Shown: positions 19,985 through 30,672 of the stretch, one piece after another
Layout: each line of letters begins with the position of its first letter
Numbering within the stretch: position 1 is the first letter of the stretch
Source: Diospyros lotus
Taxonomy: Eukaryota; Streptophyta; Magnoliopsida; Ericales; Ebenaceae
Direction of reading: 5' to 3'
Assembly: GCF_014633365.1 (NCBI RefSeq)
Contig: NC_068343.1
Location: 30,721,307-30,785,306 of the forward strand
DNA length: 64,000 nt
The notes under the pieces: model-generated
The model's database searches: none
The model's input: the letters and a program-made list of their open reading frames with translations, nothing else
What the model was told of the DNA's origin: nothing
Program-made: the position numbers and the translations under genes

Positions 19985-21569
19985 ACCAAGAGAGGGGGTG
20001 AATTGGATAATTTAAAAACTTAATTGAACTTGAAAAACTTTTTGATACAAATTAAGGTTTTAGTGATTTAAAAATGTAAAACATATAAAATGACAAATGT
20101 AAGTTTGCAAAGATAAATAAGTGAACTAAGTGAGGAATAAGCAAATGCTTTGGAAAGATAAATGAATAAATAACACAAGCATAAAATAACACAAAGGATT
20201 TATAGTAGTTCGACTTAACCCAAGCCTAATCCACTACCTTAGCTCCTCAGAAAGGATTTTGCAAACAATTCACTAAAACCTCCTATCACTTTGGATAGGC
20301 CCTCTAGCACCAAGCTAGGAAATACAACCTCTTGCTTTCAAGCAAGCCCTCTAGCAATACAAGCTAGGAAAAACAGGAAAGATACAAAATAGAGTTTCTA
20401 AGAGTATATCCTCTTAGTTACAATGACTCTCAATAAATATACAAGGCTTGAATCAAATGAAACAAATTTTGAACAAAGCCTTTTGAGAGAAAAATTGAAG
20501 CATAAATGTAAGTCGAGAAGTATGAAATAATCCTTAAGCTCACTTCACTTCATTCCCATCCATTAGCCTCTTCTTGGTCATCAATGAGTTGTATATATAG
20601 GCATCCTAGAAGATTGAACAGAAAACTAGCCATTTGTGACCGTTGGGATTTGAAAAACTAGCCGTTGTGCTTTCTGCGAAAGAAACTTAGTCGACAAATG
20701 AAAATGGTTAGTTGACAGAATCAAGCAAAAATAACAAGCTTAGTCGATAGAGAAAATAGGTTGGTCGACCAAGTCATAAAGATAACAAGGCACTTAGTCG
20801 ACCAAGACAAAAATAGGCATGGCAGTTAGTCGACCAAGGGTACCCATCTGTCGACAGACTCAAAGAGTTAGTCAACCAAGTCATATCAAAAGCATTGTTA
20901 GTCGACCAAGGTTTAAGGTTAGTCGACCAAGACCATAACATATATACTATTAGTCGATCAATGCCTATAGTTAGTCGACCAAGGCAAAAACAAGCACACT
21001 GTTAGTCGACATATCCCATAGCTTTAGTCGACCAAGCAAGAGCAAATTCAATCCAATACATTACAACATATTTACATTTCTGTAGTTTAAGTAAAACATT
21101 TACTTTAATATATAAATGTAAATAAAAAAGTACCCCCCATTTGGATTCAATAAAAATATCTAGAAAATCAAAATCCATAAGAATAAGAAAGTAGAATTTG
21201 GGTTTTAGTACAAACTTAGGATTTTACGATTTTACCACCTCCAAGATATACACTTTCTATTTCTTGAAAAATTCGTTAAAAACCATTTTATCACTAATAA
21301 ATGTTAGCTATTGAAATATTGGGAGTTAGTTTTCTAAAAAGAAAACATTTTCTTATAGGTCTCTTTATAAGGTGCTAACCTTCCAGACTTAGAAAAAAAT
21401 ATGACTTTGAAATCTTGATACTTAAAATTCATTTGGTTTTCATTCTCACAAAGTACACTTGATATTAAAATTGATTTATGTTGAAAACCACAACCTTGAC
21501 TCATGACTTAGGGATTAAACAAAATATGTTTTTCATCATCAAAACTAATATACAAAAAGTACAACAACA
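19977..21569. mobile_element. Solo Sirevirus-like LTR with GTCGAC palindromes
   Basis: It starts TGGCACACACCAAGAGAGGG then GGTGAATTGG and ends AAAAGTACAACAACA. It is flanked by TGCTA (19972-19976) and TCCTA (21570-21574), four of five matching. The internal order equals the LTRs at 14365 and 17527 (TTTATAGTAGTTCGAC, CCACTACCTTAGC), and its AT-rich tail matches 15900-16513 closely. Between 20690 and 21040 it has about thirteen TTAGTCGACCAAG-like units where its relatives have TTTCGAAA units. Confidence 0.8.
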
Positions 21570-22075
21570 TCCTATGGCTGGAATACTTAAGAAAACAGCC
21601 ATTGAGTTAGGGCTTATTTCAAGTTCGGTGTTTTGAATGAAGGTTCGAAAATGATCAGTGTATTCATGCCCATCAAAAGATGTTTGAGCATTTGAATAAA
21701 GGATTCAGACATAATCTTGAAGAACTAGGGTTCTAAGCTCTAGAAGTTGCAACCAGTTTCTATCTCTTAACAAGGTTAGATAGGAAAATTTTGCTTTTTC
21801 TAAGACATCAGTATCGAAGAGGCGACCAGGATTTACCTCGCATTTTTCAAATGACGATTTGAGGGATTGAAATGCTTGAAAAGTGGGAAAATCGTCGTGG
21901 AATTCTTAAGGAGGAGGAGATGGCGAGACATGGGTGCGTTGATGCTTGCCGATAGTCCTCTTTGATCTCACCACGATCGATTTACAAGAATAGAGTGAGA
22001 GATTAAGAGAGATGTCGAGTGGGCGAGCAAGAGAGAGAGGTTTTGGAGGCTAAGGTTTCAAAACAAAGAGGAAAT

Positions 22076-22390
22076 TTAAGAGAAAATGAATGTTTCGGAG
22101 GCTAGGTTTCGTAACATGGAACTTATGTTTCGAAACATACCTCTCTGGAAATGAGGTTTCGAAACATAGATCAAGTATGTTTCAAAATAACACTCTCTGG
22201 AAAACAGGTTTCGAAACATAGGAAAACATGTTTCAAAATACAACTCTCTAGAAATTTTGTTTCGAAATAAGATAATATGGTGTTTTGAAACACGATTTAC
22301 TCGATACAACACAGGTTTTGAAACTTGAAAGAGATGTTTTGAAACTTCTTTAAGCAAAAACACTTAGATTCAAATTTTAACAATGACAAA
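22076..22390. repeat. Array of TTTCGAAA palindromes after pol
   Basis: About ten units of GTTTCGAAACATA-like sequence with variable spacing. It lies directly after the RNase H stop on the minus strand, outside the LTR, in the region between pol and PPT. It keeps a chance minus-strand frame open (22076-22363) made of repeating MFRNLF-like words. Confidence 0.7.
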
Positions 22391-22391
22391 T

Positions 22392-22760
22392 CTAGAACTT
22401 GATTTCCAACAAGTTAAGGCACGATCTAAAGTGTTCAAACTTTGCACTTTCCAGTGGTTTAGTAAAGATATCCGCTACTTGATTGTTTGTGTCTACGAAT
22501 TCTAAAGCAATATCTTCTTTTTGAACATGATTTCTTAAAAGATGGTGTTTGATTTCAATATGCTTGGTTCTTGCATGGAATACTGGATTTTTGGATAGAG
22601 CTATTGTGCTCATGTTATCACACTTGATTGAGGTTCTCTCCAAATGAATGCCATAGTCTTCTAGTTGATGCCTAATCCATAAGACTTGTGTGCAACACAA
22701 ACTAGCAGCTACGTACTAAGCTTCGGTTGAGGATAAGGCAACAGTGTTTTGCTTCTTACT
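22392..22760 (-). pseudogene. pol: Copia RNase H, C-terminal part
   Basis: The 102-codon frame carries the end of the copia RNase H domain: LWIRHQLEDYG, KCDNMSTIALSKNPVFHART, KHIEIKHHLLR and VADIFTKPL, then a natural stop. RNase H removes the RNA strand during reverse transcription. The N-terminal part continues past the hAT-type MITE at 22761-23613 into the 23622-24032 segment. Confidence 0.88.
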
Positions 22761-23613
22761 CATTGTTGTTAAAATCCCGATTTTATGCGTACGATTTTAC
22801 GATTCGAAGACACCCAAACGATTCAAATCCCATGTAAAATCTAATTTGGGATAAAATCCTATAAAATCTCGATTTTACATATACGATTTTACGATTTTAC
22901 GCTTCAGAGATCCCCAAACGATTTTACGATTCAAAGACCTCTATTGATTTAAGTTGTAATTTAGAGGATACTTCCAACGTCTCAATGTCACATAGCATCT
23001 GACATTGGAACTTATGCAATGAATTGTTATATTTTGCCTCTAAATTAGAACTTGATTTAACATTGATTACATAAATTCCAATGTCACATAGTATCTAACA
23101 TTAATTGCATAAGTTCCAATTTACTTGATTTAAATTATAATTTTTACTTGATTTAACATTGATTGCATAAGTAAATCAAGACAAACAAGTAATTAATTAA
23201 TGGACCTCCCAACCCCAAATTAGGATATTACTTGATTTAATCAATGTTAAATCAAGAAAAAATTGCAATCTAAATCTAATGGAAGACATTGAAAGCATCC
23301 TCTAAAGAATTTTAAACTATATTTTACCTCTAAATTACCTATATTTTGCCTCTAAATTGCCTATACCAACCTGCTAGTTTTTGAACTATATTTGGGAAGT
23401 ATCATTTTTTGAATTATAATAAGGAATAATCAAGTTATTAAATAATATTAATTCATTTTCTACAAAATTATATTATTATAAACATATATTTACAAAAATT
23501 AAAGGGTATTTTTAATTATCTCTAAAATCTTACGATTTTACGATTCGATTTTACGATCCGATTTTATGGACCCTTTGTCGATCCCACTTAAAATCCCGAT
23601 TTTAACAACCTTG
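22761..23613. mobile_element. hAT-type MITE splitting the pol gene
   Basis: It is flanked by a perfect 8 bp TTCTTACT duplication (22753-22760 and 23614-23621). The ends are inverted: CATTGTTGTTAAAATC at the left and CAAGGTTGTTAAAATC on the opposite strand at the right. Inside both ends are repeated CGATTTTACGATTC words; the middle is AT-rich, with no frame. An 8 bp duplication and CA-starting termini are hAT traits. The pol sequence resumes on both sides in the expected RNase H order. Confidence 0.9.
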
Positions 23614-23621
23614 TTCTTACT

Positions 23622-24400
23622 AGCCCAAGACACTAACGAGTTTCCTAGAAAGTGGCATATTCTGCTTGTACTCTTCCTATCAATTTTACATTCTCCATAA
23701 TCAGCATCGGTATATGCCTTTAGCTTGAAATCTTTTGATTTTGCATAGAATAGACATAAGTTTTCAAAACCTTTGATATATCTTAAGATTCTTTTAGTAG
23801 CTTTTAAATGAGACTCTTTTGGATCGGCTTGATACCTAGCACACATACCCACACTAAATACAATGTAGGGTCTAGAGGCCGTTAAATACAACAAAGAGCC
23901 AATGATTCCTCTATATAGCTTTTGATCTACTGATTTCCCTTTCTCATCTTTATCAATGGTATTTGATGAACTCATAGGGATAGAGATAGGCTTACATTCA
24001 TTCATTCCAAATTTAACTAAGATTTCTTTCATATACTTACCTTGACTTTTAGATAGGTTTGTTGAGGTGTTTGCCTAATTTGAAGACCTAAGAAATAATT
24101 CAATTCTCCCATCATGCTCATTTCAATTTCATTTTGCATTATTGAGGAAAATTCATCACATAGAATAAGATTTCATGATCCAAATATAATGTCATCAACA
24201 TAAATCTGGACAATCAATATATCATTTCTTTCTTTTTGATGAAAAGTGTTATATCTACCTTTCTTCTTTGAAATCCATTTTCTGTGAGAAACTTACGTAG
24301 CCTTTCATACCAAGCTCTAGGAGCCTGTTTTAAACCATATAGGGCTTTAGTAAGCTTGTATACATGATTCGGATATTTTGGATTTTCAAAACCGAGAGGT
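23622..24400 (-). pseudogene. pol: Copia reverse transcriptase C-terminal and RNase H N-terminal part
   Basis: 23622-24032 reads ILVKFGMNECKPI, YRGIIGSLLYLTASRP, then GECKIDRKSTS and GNSLVSWASK, the connection and RNase H start of copia pol. Between 24032 and 24400 the sequence keeps the catalytic YVDD words (opposite 24190-24200) and ALYGLKQAPRAWYERL, but they are spread over more than one frame with stops. The frameshift and stops make the enzyme non-functional. Confidence 0.82.
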
Positions 24401-25815
24401 TATTTTACAAACACTTGCTCTGAAATGAAACCATTTAGAAATGCACTCTTAACATCCATCTGATATAAGGTGAAGTTCTTGTAGCATGAGAAAGATAATA
24501 GGATTCTTATAGCTTCCAATCTTGCTACCGGAGCATAGGTTTCATCATAGTCAATGCCTTCTTCTTGACTATATCCTTGAGCAACTAATCTAGCCTTATT
24601 TCTAATAATATTACCATTCTCATTAAGCTTGTTTCTAAATACCCATTTTGTTCCAATGATAAGGTGATCTGATGGTTCAAGTACAAGACACCAAACTTCA
24701 TTCTTTTCAAATTGGTTTAGCTCATCTTGCATGGCCTCAATCCATCCATCAACATTTAGGGCTTCTTGAACACTTTTGGGTTCTATTTGAGAAATTAGAG
24801 CTAGATTGCTTTTTATTCTAAGAGAAGATCTAGTTGATACTCCTTTTTTGGGATCTCCTATGATTTCACTATCTTTGACATAGTTTCTTTCTCTTGGAAA
24901 TGAGACTTCTTTTTGATTTTCAGGATTTTGAATATTGATTTGATTTTTCTCTTCATTGATTTGAAGCTGATTTATCTTATTTGAAATGACTTCTAGATCA
25001 TAATCATTATTTCTTATTATTAGATTTTCATAAAACACTATATGAATTGATTCTTTTATGACTAGTGTTCTTTTGTTAAAGACTCGATAGGCCTTACTTT
25101 GAGATGAATAATCTATGAATATACCTTCGTCACTCTTAGCATCAAACTTTCCTAGTTGATTTTTTCCATTGATTAGAATGAAACACTTGCACCCAAAAGG
25201 ATGGAAATATGAAATATTGGGTTTATTGTGTTTAAACAATTCATATGGGGTTCTTTTAATAATAGGCCTTATTGATACCCTATTAAGAACATAGCATGTT
25301 GTATTTACAGCTTCAGCCCAAAAATACTTTGATAGATCATTTTCTAGTAACATAGTTCTAGACATTTCTATAAGGGTTCCATTCTTTCTTTCAACAACTC
25401 CATTTTGTTGGGGCGTTCTAGAAACTGAGAAATTATGATGAATTCCATTTTCTTGGAAAAAATATTTAAATTCTTGATTCTCAAACTCTCCACCATGATC
25501 ATTTCTTATTTGCTTTATCTTTAGGTCTTGTTCATTTTGAAGTCTTTTGCATAATCTAGAGAAGGATTTAAATGCATCACTTTTTCTTCCTAGGAACAAT
25601 ACCCATGTAAATCTTGAAAAATCATCTACTATGACTAAGGTATAGGATTTTCCTCCTAGACTTTGAGTTCTCATAGGACCAAACAGATCTAGGTGAAGTA
25701 ATTCCAGAGGTCTAGATGTGCTAACTGAGTTGATAGGCTTAAATGAAGATCTAGTTTGTTTACCTTTCATGCAAATATCACAAACATGATCCTTTTTAAA
25801 TTTTATGTCAGGCAA
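24400..25815 (-). pseudogene. pol: Copia integrase and reverse transcriptase N-terminal part
   Basis: The 471-codon frame starts within the integrase zinc-binding region ([14 protein letters not shown]), runs through the DDE core (LDLFGPM, then [10 protein letters not shown], then QNGVVERKN) and the [12 protein letters not shown] region, and ends in reverse transcriptase ([39 protein letters not shown]). Integrase inserts the cDNA; reverse transcriptase makes it. The order protease-integrase-RT is diagnostic for Ty1/copia. The frame ends at a stop soon after the first catalytic aspartate motif. Confidence 0.92.
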
Positions 25816-25884
25816 GCCTCTAACTAGATGTTTTCTAGCTAATTTATCAATTAAGTTTATGTTAGCATGTCCTAGTTTCTTATG

Positions 25885-26307
25885 CTATATCCAAGACAGA
25901 TTTGCATTTGAAGCAATCAAGCAATTTTCATGATTAAGCACAACATCATCAAGCCAAATCACATATACATTGCCATGTCTATTTCCAGGAAAAATAAGTT
26001 CATTTGATTTCAAATCATAGACATTGCATTTGTTTGATTCGAAAATGACTTTGTGACCTTTATCACATAATTGGCTTATACTTAGCAAGTTGTGTTTTAA
26101 ACCATCAATAAGGCATACGTTTTCAATTTTAGTTCTACTTAAACCAACTATGCCATGGACAAGTATTTTACCTCTAGAGTTGTCTCCATAGACAACATTA
26201 CCTCCTTCTTTGTAGGTAAGAGAGACGAATTGAGTCTTGTCTCCCATCATGTGCTTGGTGCATCTACTATCAAGATACCATTTCTTCTTTGCTTCCTTGG
26301 ATGCCAA
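25885..26307 (-). pseudogene. pol: Copia protease region
   Basis: The 140-codon frame reads WYLDSRCTKHMMGD at the position of the aspartic protease. The usual catalytic triplet is D-S-G, and here the third residue is arginine, so the site looks dead. It continues with [20 protein letters not shown] and [16 protein letters not shown], typical of copia protease and the linker to integrase. A stop near 25886 breaks the link to integrase. The upstream link to gag is cut by the LTR at 26329. Confidence 0.85.
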
Positions 26308-26328
26308 GCTTACCTACAAGAAATACAT

Positions 26329-28959
26329 TGTAATACCCGGTATTACATGGTATTGAAAATAAATAAATTTGGATTATTTTGTCAGGACCTCGGGTGGTCC
26401 GGGAAGCCCAAGGGTTAATCTCGAGAAATTAATTAATAAAGCAATCCGATTGGGAATAATTTTCGAAATAAATTTTGTATAAGCCCGAGTGGGTGCCAAT
26501 ACCGAATAGTCGGAGGGGACCTCCTAGAAGCTGAGGGGACCCTAGGGGTGGTTCGGTTTTCTGAGTAAGGCAACCCTTAAGTGTTTTCGGGTCGAATAAA
26601 TGTCCCGTGCAGGCGCAGGGATGAAGTCGAAATTCCCGAGTAGCGGTCGGCTATTAATTTTTGATAAATCGAGATGTGGTGTGGCTTGATAATAATTTAA
26701 TTAAGCTTTGGAGGGTCAAAGTGATATTATTAAAAGTCTTAAGTGTAATTTTATATTCCTTAAAGGGGAATTATGATAAAATAGGGGGATTAAAAGCTTT
26801 ATATATGTAATTATATATATAAGCAGGGATATATATATGCAGAATCGCGGGCTGCTGCATTTCAAAAAAATTTGAAATCAAATAGGAGAGAAAGAGTGAG
26901 GGCCGAGAGCCTTCGTGCGATGGCAAGCGAGACGAGATCGAGAGAGAGCTATTGGCCGAGTGAAGCAAAGCGTGTGGGAGAGAGAGAGAGCTTGGGGCGG
27001 CCATGGTTGCTGTTTAGATGGCCGAAACAGAAAGTGGGAGATGGAGAGCTGAGGCAGAACAATGGGAGAGAGGGGGGAGCCGAGCCAAGAGATCGAGTAG
27101 GTGAGAGAGATTGTGATCGAGAGGTGGCCGGTTGAAGGCAACTTGAAACGACCGCGGTGGCTGGCAGCGGAGGCCGCTTGGAGTAGCGGCCATGGCCGAC
27201 GCATCAGCAGCAGCGGCGAGCTTCGGAAGGTCGGGATGGAGGCTGGCAGAAGCTCGCGACTGAGGCGACGCTTGCAGCGGTGGTCGGCGTTAGCTTGAGT
27301 AGCAGCAACCGGCGGCATCGATGGGAGGAACCAGGGGCCGAGTCGATCGGCCATGGCAGCTCGCAAGTGCGGCTGTTGCGTGCGGGAAGCTAGGCTACAG
27401 TGGGTCGCGTTTGTGGCGGCAGTGGCTGGCGGTTGAGTGGGGTTGAGGAGCGATCGGCAGAGGCGTGTGGTTCGGCAGCAATGTGCACGGCTAACGGCCA
27501 TGCACGGCGAAGAAAAGAGGAAGAAGAAGGAGCAGTGAGGAAGAAGGCGCGCAGGAGAGAAGACGAACAGGGGAAGGAAAGAAAAATAAAGAGAAAAGAA
27601 AAAGAAAATTTGAAAAGAAAATAAAAGGAAAATCTGGAAAATGGGAAAAATAGAAATAAATTCTAGAAAATTCTAGAAATTATTTTGGGGCTTGAGGAGT
27701 ATGTCGGAAGCTCGAGAATAGGATTTCGGGCATGAGATGGCAGCTCGGGAAGCAACGTCGGTGTGAGCGGTTGGCCGATTTTCGTTTCCAAATTGTCCGA
27801 GGTAAATTAATATTTCTTCCCAAATTATTTACATTAAGCGAGTTAATGTAGAATAATTAATTTTTGGATTAAACCCTGTGTTGGGGTTATTTGAAATCTT
27901 GTTGATGGATGATTTTGGCGATGTGCGGCGTAGTTGAGGGCATTGGTTTAATGCCAGACGTTAATGGAGTTGGGGTTTTGTGTGTTTTGCATCTAGGTTT
28001 GACCGGGGAGGCGGTGATCCTAGAGGAACTAGAGGTTCGGGCTAGAATTCGGGCCGAGGCAGAGATGAGGCTTCGAGCCAGGTAAGGGACGGCCCCATGC
28101 GGAGGTGGCCTTGCAAGTTGGTAAATATGTTTGATAATGTTTTTATGTTGCATTGGCATGTAGTGGTTATATCATGTGTGATGCGAGATCTAGTGGACCT
28201 ATGGCCATATGGAGGGCTAGTGTTGTGAGGGCTGATAGGTTAATGCCTCAAACCTTAGAGGGTTGTGAGGATAAGTAGGCCTAGCCTCATTTGCATGCAT
28301 TGGCATACATAAACATGATTATATTCATATTTACATGCATTGCACCCTTACTGAGTCTTATGACTCATGAGGTTTTACCTCATGTGTAGATGATACAAGT
28401 CCAGATGCAAGCAGGGATGGGGCTGAGAGGCTGTTGTGGCAAATAGCTTGTTGCCTGTGACGAGTAGTTATGGAATCTCCTTTAATCTTTTATTTGTATT
28501 CATGTAATTGAATGTAAACGATATTGAGCACTAGATGTATTTAATGGTTGAAATCATCGTAGTGTGATAAATGATTGTGAGATTATTCGTGGCATATGGC
28601 TTAGTTAGAGAAGCCAAGTTTCGGATCGAGTTAAGATTTGCAAGGTATGTTCTCATAAATCCCCAATACTCGGCGAAATGTTTGTGATGCTAGCTTTGTG
28701 CTTGGGTCACCTCTGGCTTGCTATAGGGCGAGTTGAAGAGAGGTGAAGCTCACTCGGGTTTCGAGTCTTGGTCCGCTGAGCTTTTCTTGTTCGAGTTGGG
28801 ACCGATCCCCGAGTGAAACGAAGGGAAGGACGAAGCCTAGTTCCCACCTAGGGCGTTTCCTGTTGAAACATAGTCCAACCCTTCAGTTGTGGTTTGTCGG
28901 GTGAGTAATTCGGTCGATTATTTATCGGTGGCGCCCGTAAGTGGGAGCGGGTCGTTACA
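26329..28959. mobile_element. Solo LTR, TGTAACGCCCCGCTCC family
   Basis: It starts TGTAATACCCGGTATTACAT and ends GAGCGGGTCGTTACA, flanked by a perfect TACAT (26324-26328 and 28960-28964). Its right end is the reverse complement of the left end of the element at 49238-51890, with close similarity over at least 150 bases including GGGCGTTTCC and GGAACTAGGC-type words. It has a purine-rich, GC-rich core (26880-27620) and a CTTACTGAGTCTTATGACTC stretch near 28348. No protein domain is visible. The length and 5 bp duplication fit a solo LTR, perhaps of a chromovirus; the family was not confirmed. Confidence 0.82.
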
Positions 28960-28963
28960 TACA

Positions 28964-30560
28964 TCATATTGGTACCTTTGGTACCCAACCCTTCTTGGGT
29001 CCAACAATGTTAGCAATCATATCATCTTTAGCTTTTGGAATCCATATCAAATTTAATCTATAAGCATTTTTTCTGACATAGCATTGTTTGATATGGTGTC
29101 CCTTCTTGTTACAATGATGACAAGTCACATTTGTTCTTCTATAGAAGCTTCGATTGTGGAAATGGTGACCAACATGTTTTTTAAATGATGGTGGCTTATA
29201 AGGTACATTTTCTTTAACAAATTTTGTTGTTGAGGTAGATGGTGTATCATTTGTATAACCTATCCCTCTTTTGTCTCTGAAAGGTTTTTGACTGCCCAAA
29301 ATCATTTCTAGCTTATTCTTCCCTTCTAAGAGTCTGTCAAATGATTCCAATAGATCATTGTTTTTCTTTTCCAAAATTGAAAATCTAATTTTCCAGTTTT
29401 CATTCTCTTTGTCTTTTTCTTCCATGATCTTTTCTAAATCAACATAAATAATTTTCAGATCATAGTTTTCCTTGTCTTTGACTATTGAAAAACTTTTCAG
29501 AATTTTGTTTTTGGCTAGAATCTTATTGTATGTGTCTAATAGTAAGTTATACTCATCTTGCAAGGAATTGAATGAAAATGAATCACAACTAGATGAACTG
29601 GAACTTACCTCTTCTTCTCCTTTAGCCATAAGACATAAGTTAGAATTTTCTTCTTACTCGCTCGAATTTGATGAGGAGTATTCATCACTGCTCCATGTGG
29701 ATAATGCTTTCTTTTTCGTGCTTTTCTTGTGGACTTTGAGAAGTGGACAATCTGCCTTGATGTGTCCTAGTTTCTTACACTAAAAACACTTCATTTCATA
29801 AGTAGTTTCTTTGGAAATTTTCTTGTTATCATTGAGTCTTCTTTTAGGGAATTTTCCTTTTCTTATGAATTTGTTAAAATGCTTTGTGAGCAAGGCTAGA
29901 TCTTCATTTTCATCATTCGTTTCACTTTCACCATCTTCTTTTGCTTTTAATGCTAAGGATTTTAATTTCAACTCATTCGAATCTTTTCTTTTTAGTTTAA
30001 TTTCATGAGTTAACAGTGAGCCTAGTAGATCATCCATGATAAGAGTAGATGTGTCACTAGCTTCTTCTATTGCTGTGACTTTTGGTTCCCAAATAGATGG
30101 TAGGCTTCCTAAAATCTTTTGAACCTTTTCTTCTGTGGTGATTGTTTTTCCTAAGGCTTGTAAGTTAGTTACAATGTCATTAAACCTATTAAACATTTCC
30201 TTAATAGATTCACTAGCATGCATTTCAAAGTTTTGATATTCACTAGTAAGAATTGCAATTTTGGTGCTTTTCACTTTCTTTGTTCCCTCGTGTGTTACTT
30301 CTAAGTGATCCCAAATTTCTTTAGCTGTAGTACATGAGATACCCTATTGAACTTAGTTAGACTTAATGCACAATGTAATATATTGACAGCTCTAGCATTT
30401 ATCTCATTTGTGTGTCATTGTTGTTCACTCCAACCACTAGTAGGAGGTTCGGGTAGAGTTGTCGTACTAGATAGACATGTGTATAAATCAGTACTTTACA
30501 TTAAAAAATACCTCATTTTTGTTTTCCAGTAGGTGTAGTTCGAGCCATCAAAGTATGGTG
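28964..30560 (-). pseudogene. gag: Sirevirus-like gag, broken
   Basis: Two long frames (29780-30274 and 28964-29629) and remnants up to about 30560 form one gag. The order is an N-terminal region with stops, the copia gag domain (SIKEMFNRFNDIVTNLQAL, KILGSLPSIWEPKVTAIEEA), a lysine-rich stretch, a first CCHC knuckle broken by a stop between its first two cysteines (opposite 29775-29790), a serine-rich and coiled-coil region, and a second knuckle (CHHCNKKGHHIKQC). A long gag with two knuckles fits Sireviruses. It runs up to the insertion site of the LTR at 26329-28959. Confidence 0.85.
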
Positions 30561-30652
30561 GCCTTGGGTGTTCTGTCTTTCCAACTTGAAATCAGTGTTG
30601 AATGCCATTTGGATCTTTTCTCTTTGGCAGTTAGACCTACAAAACACTTAGA

Positions 30653-30672
30653 GACCCTGCTCTGATACTAAT
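30653..30672 (-). other. Primer binding site of the Sirevirus-like element
   Basis: The minus strand reads TTAGTATCAGAGCAGGG just after the LTR. It resembles the TGGTATCAGAGC site complementary to initiator methionine tRNA used by plant copia elements, with one changed base. Confidence 0.85.

Noticed and set aside
20690..21040. CRISPR-like array of TTAGTCGACCAAG units
   Set aside because: Units are short, palindromic and irregularly spaced inside a plant LTR; there are no spacers of constant length and no cas genes.
22076..22363. 95-codon minus-strand frame
   Set aside because: Made of repeated translations of the TTTCGAAA palindrome array.
26872..27624. Frames up to 207 codons on both strands in the GC-rich core of the solo LTR
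   Set aside because: Opposite-strand frames overlap, composition is biased (arginine, serine, alanine), and no family is recognisable.
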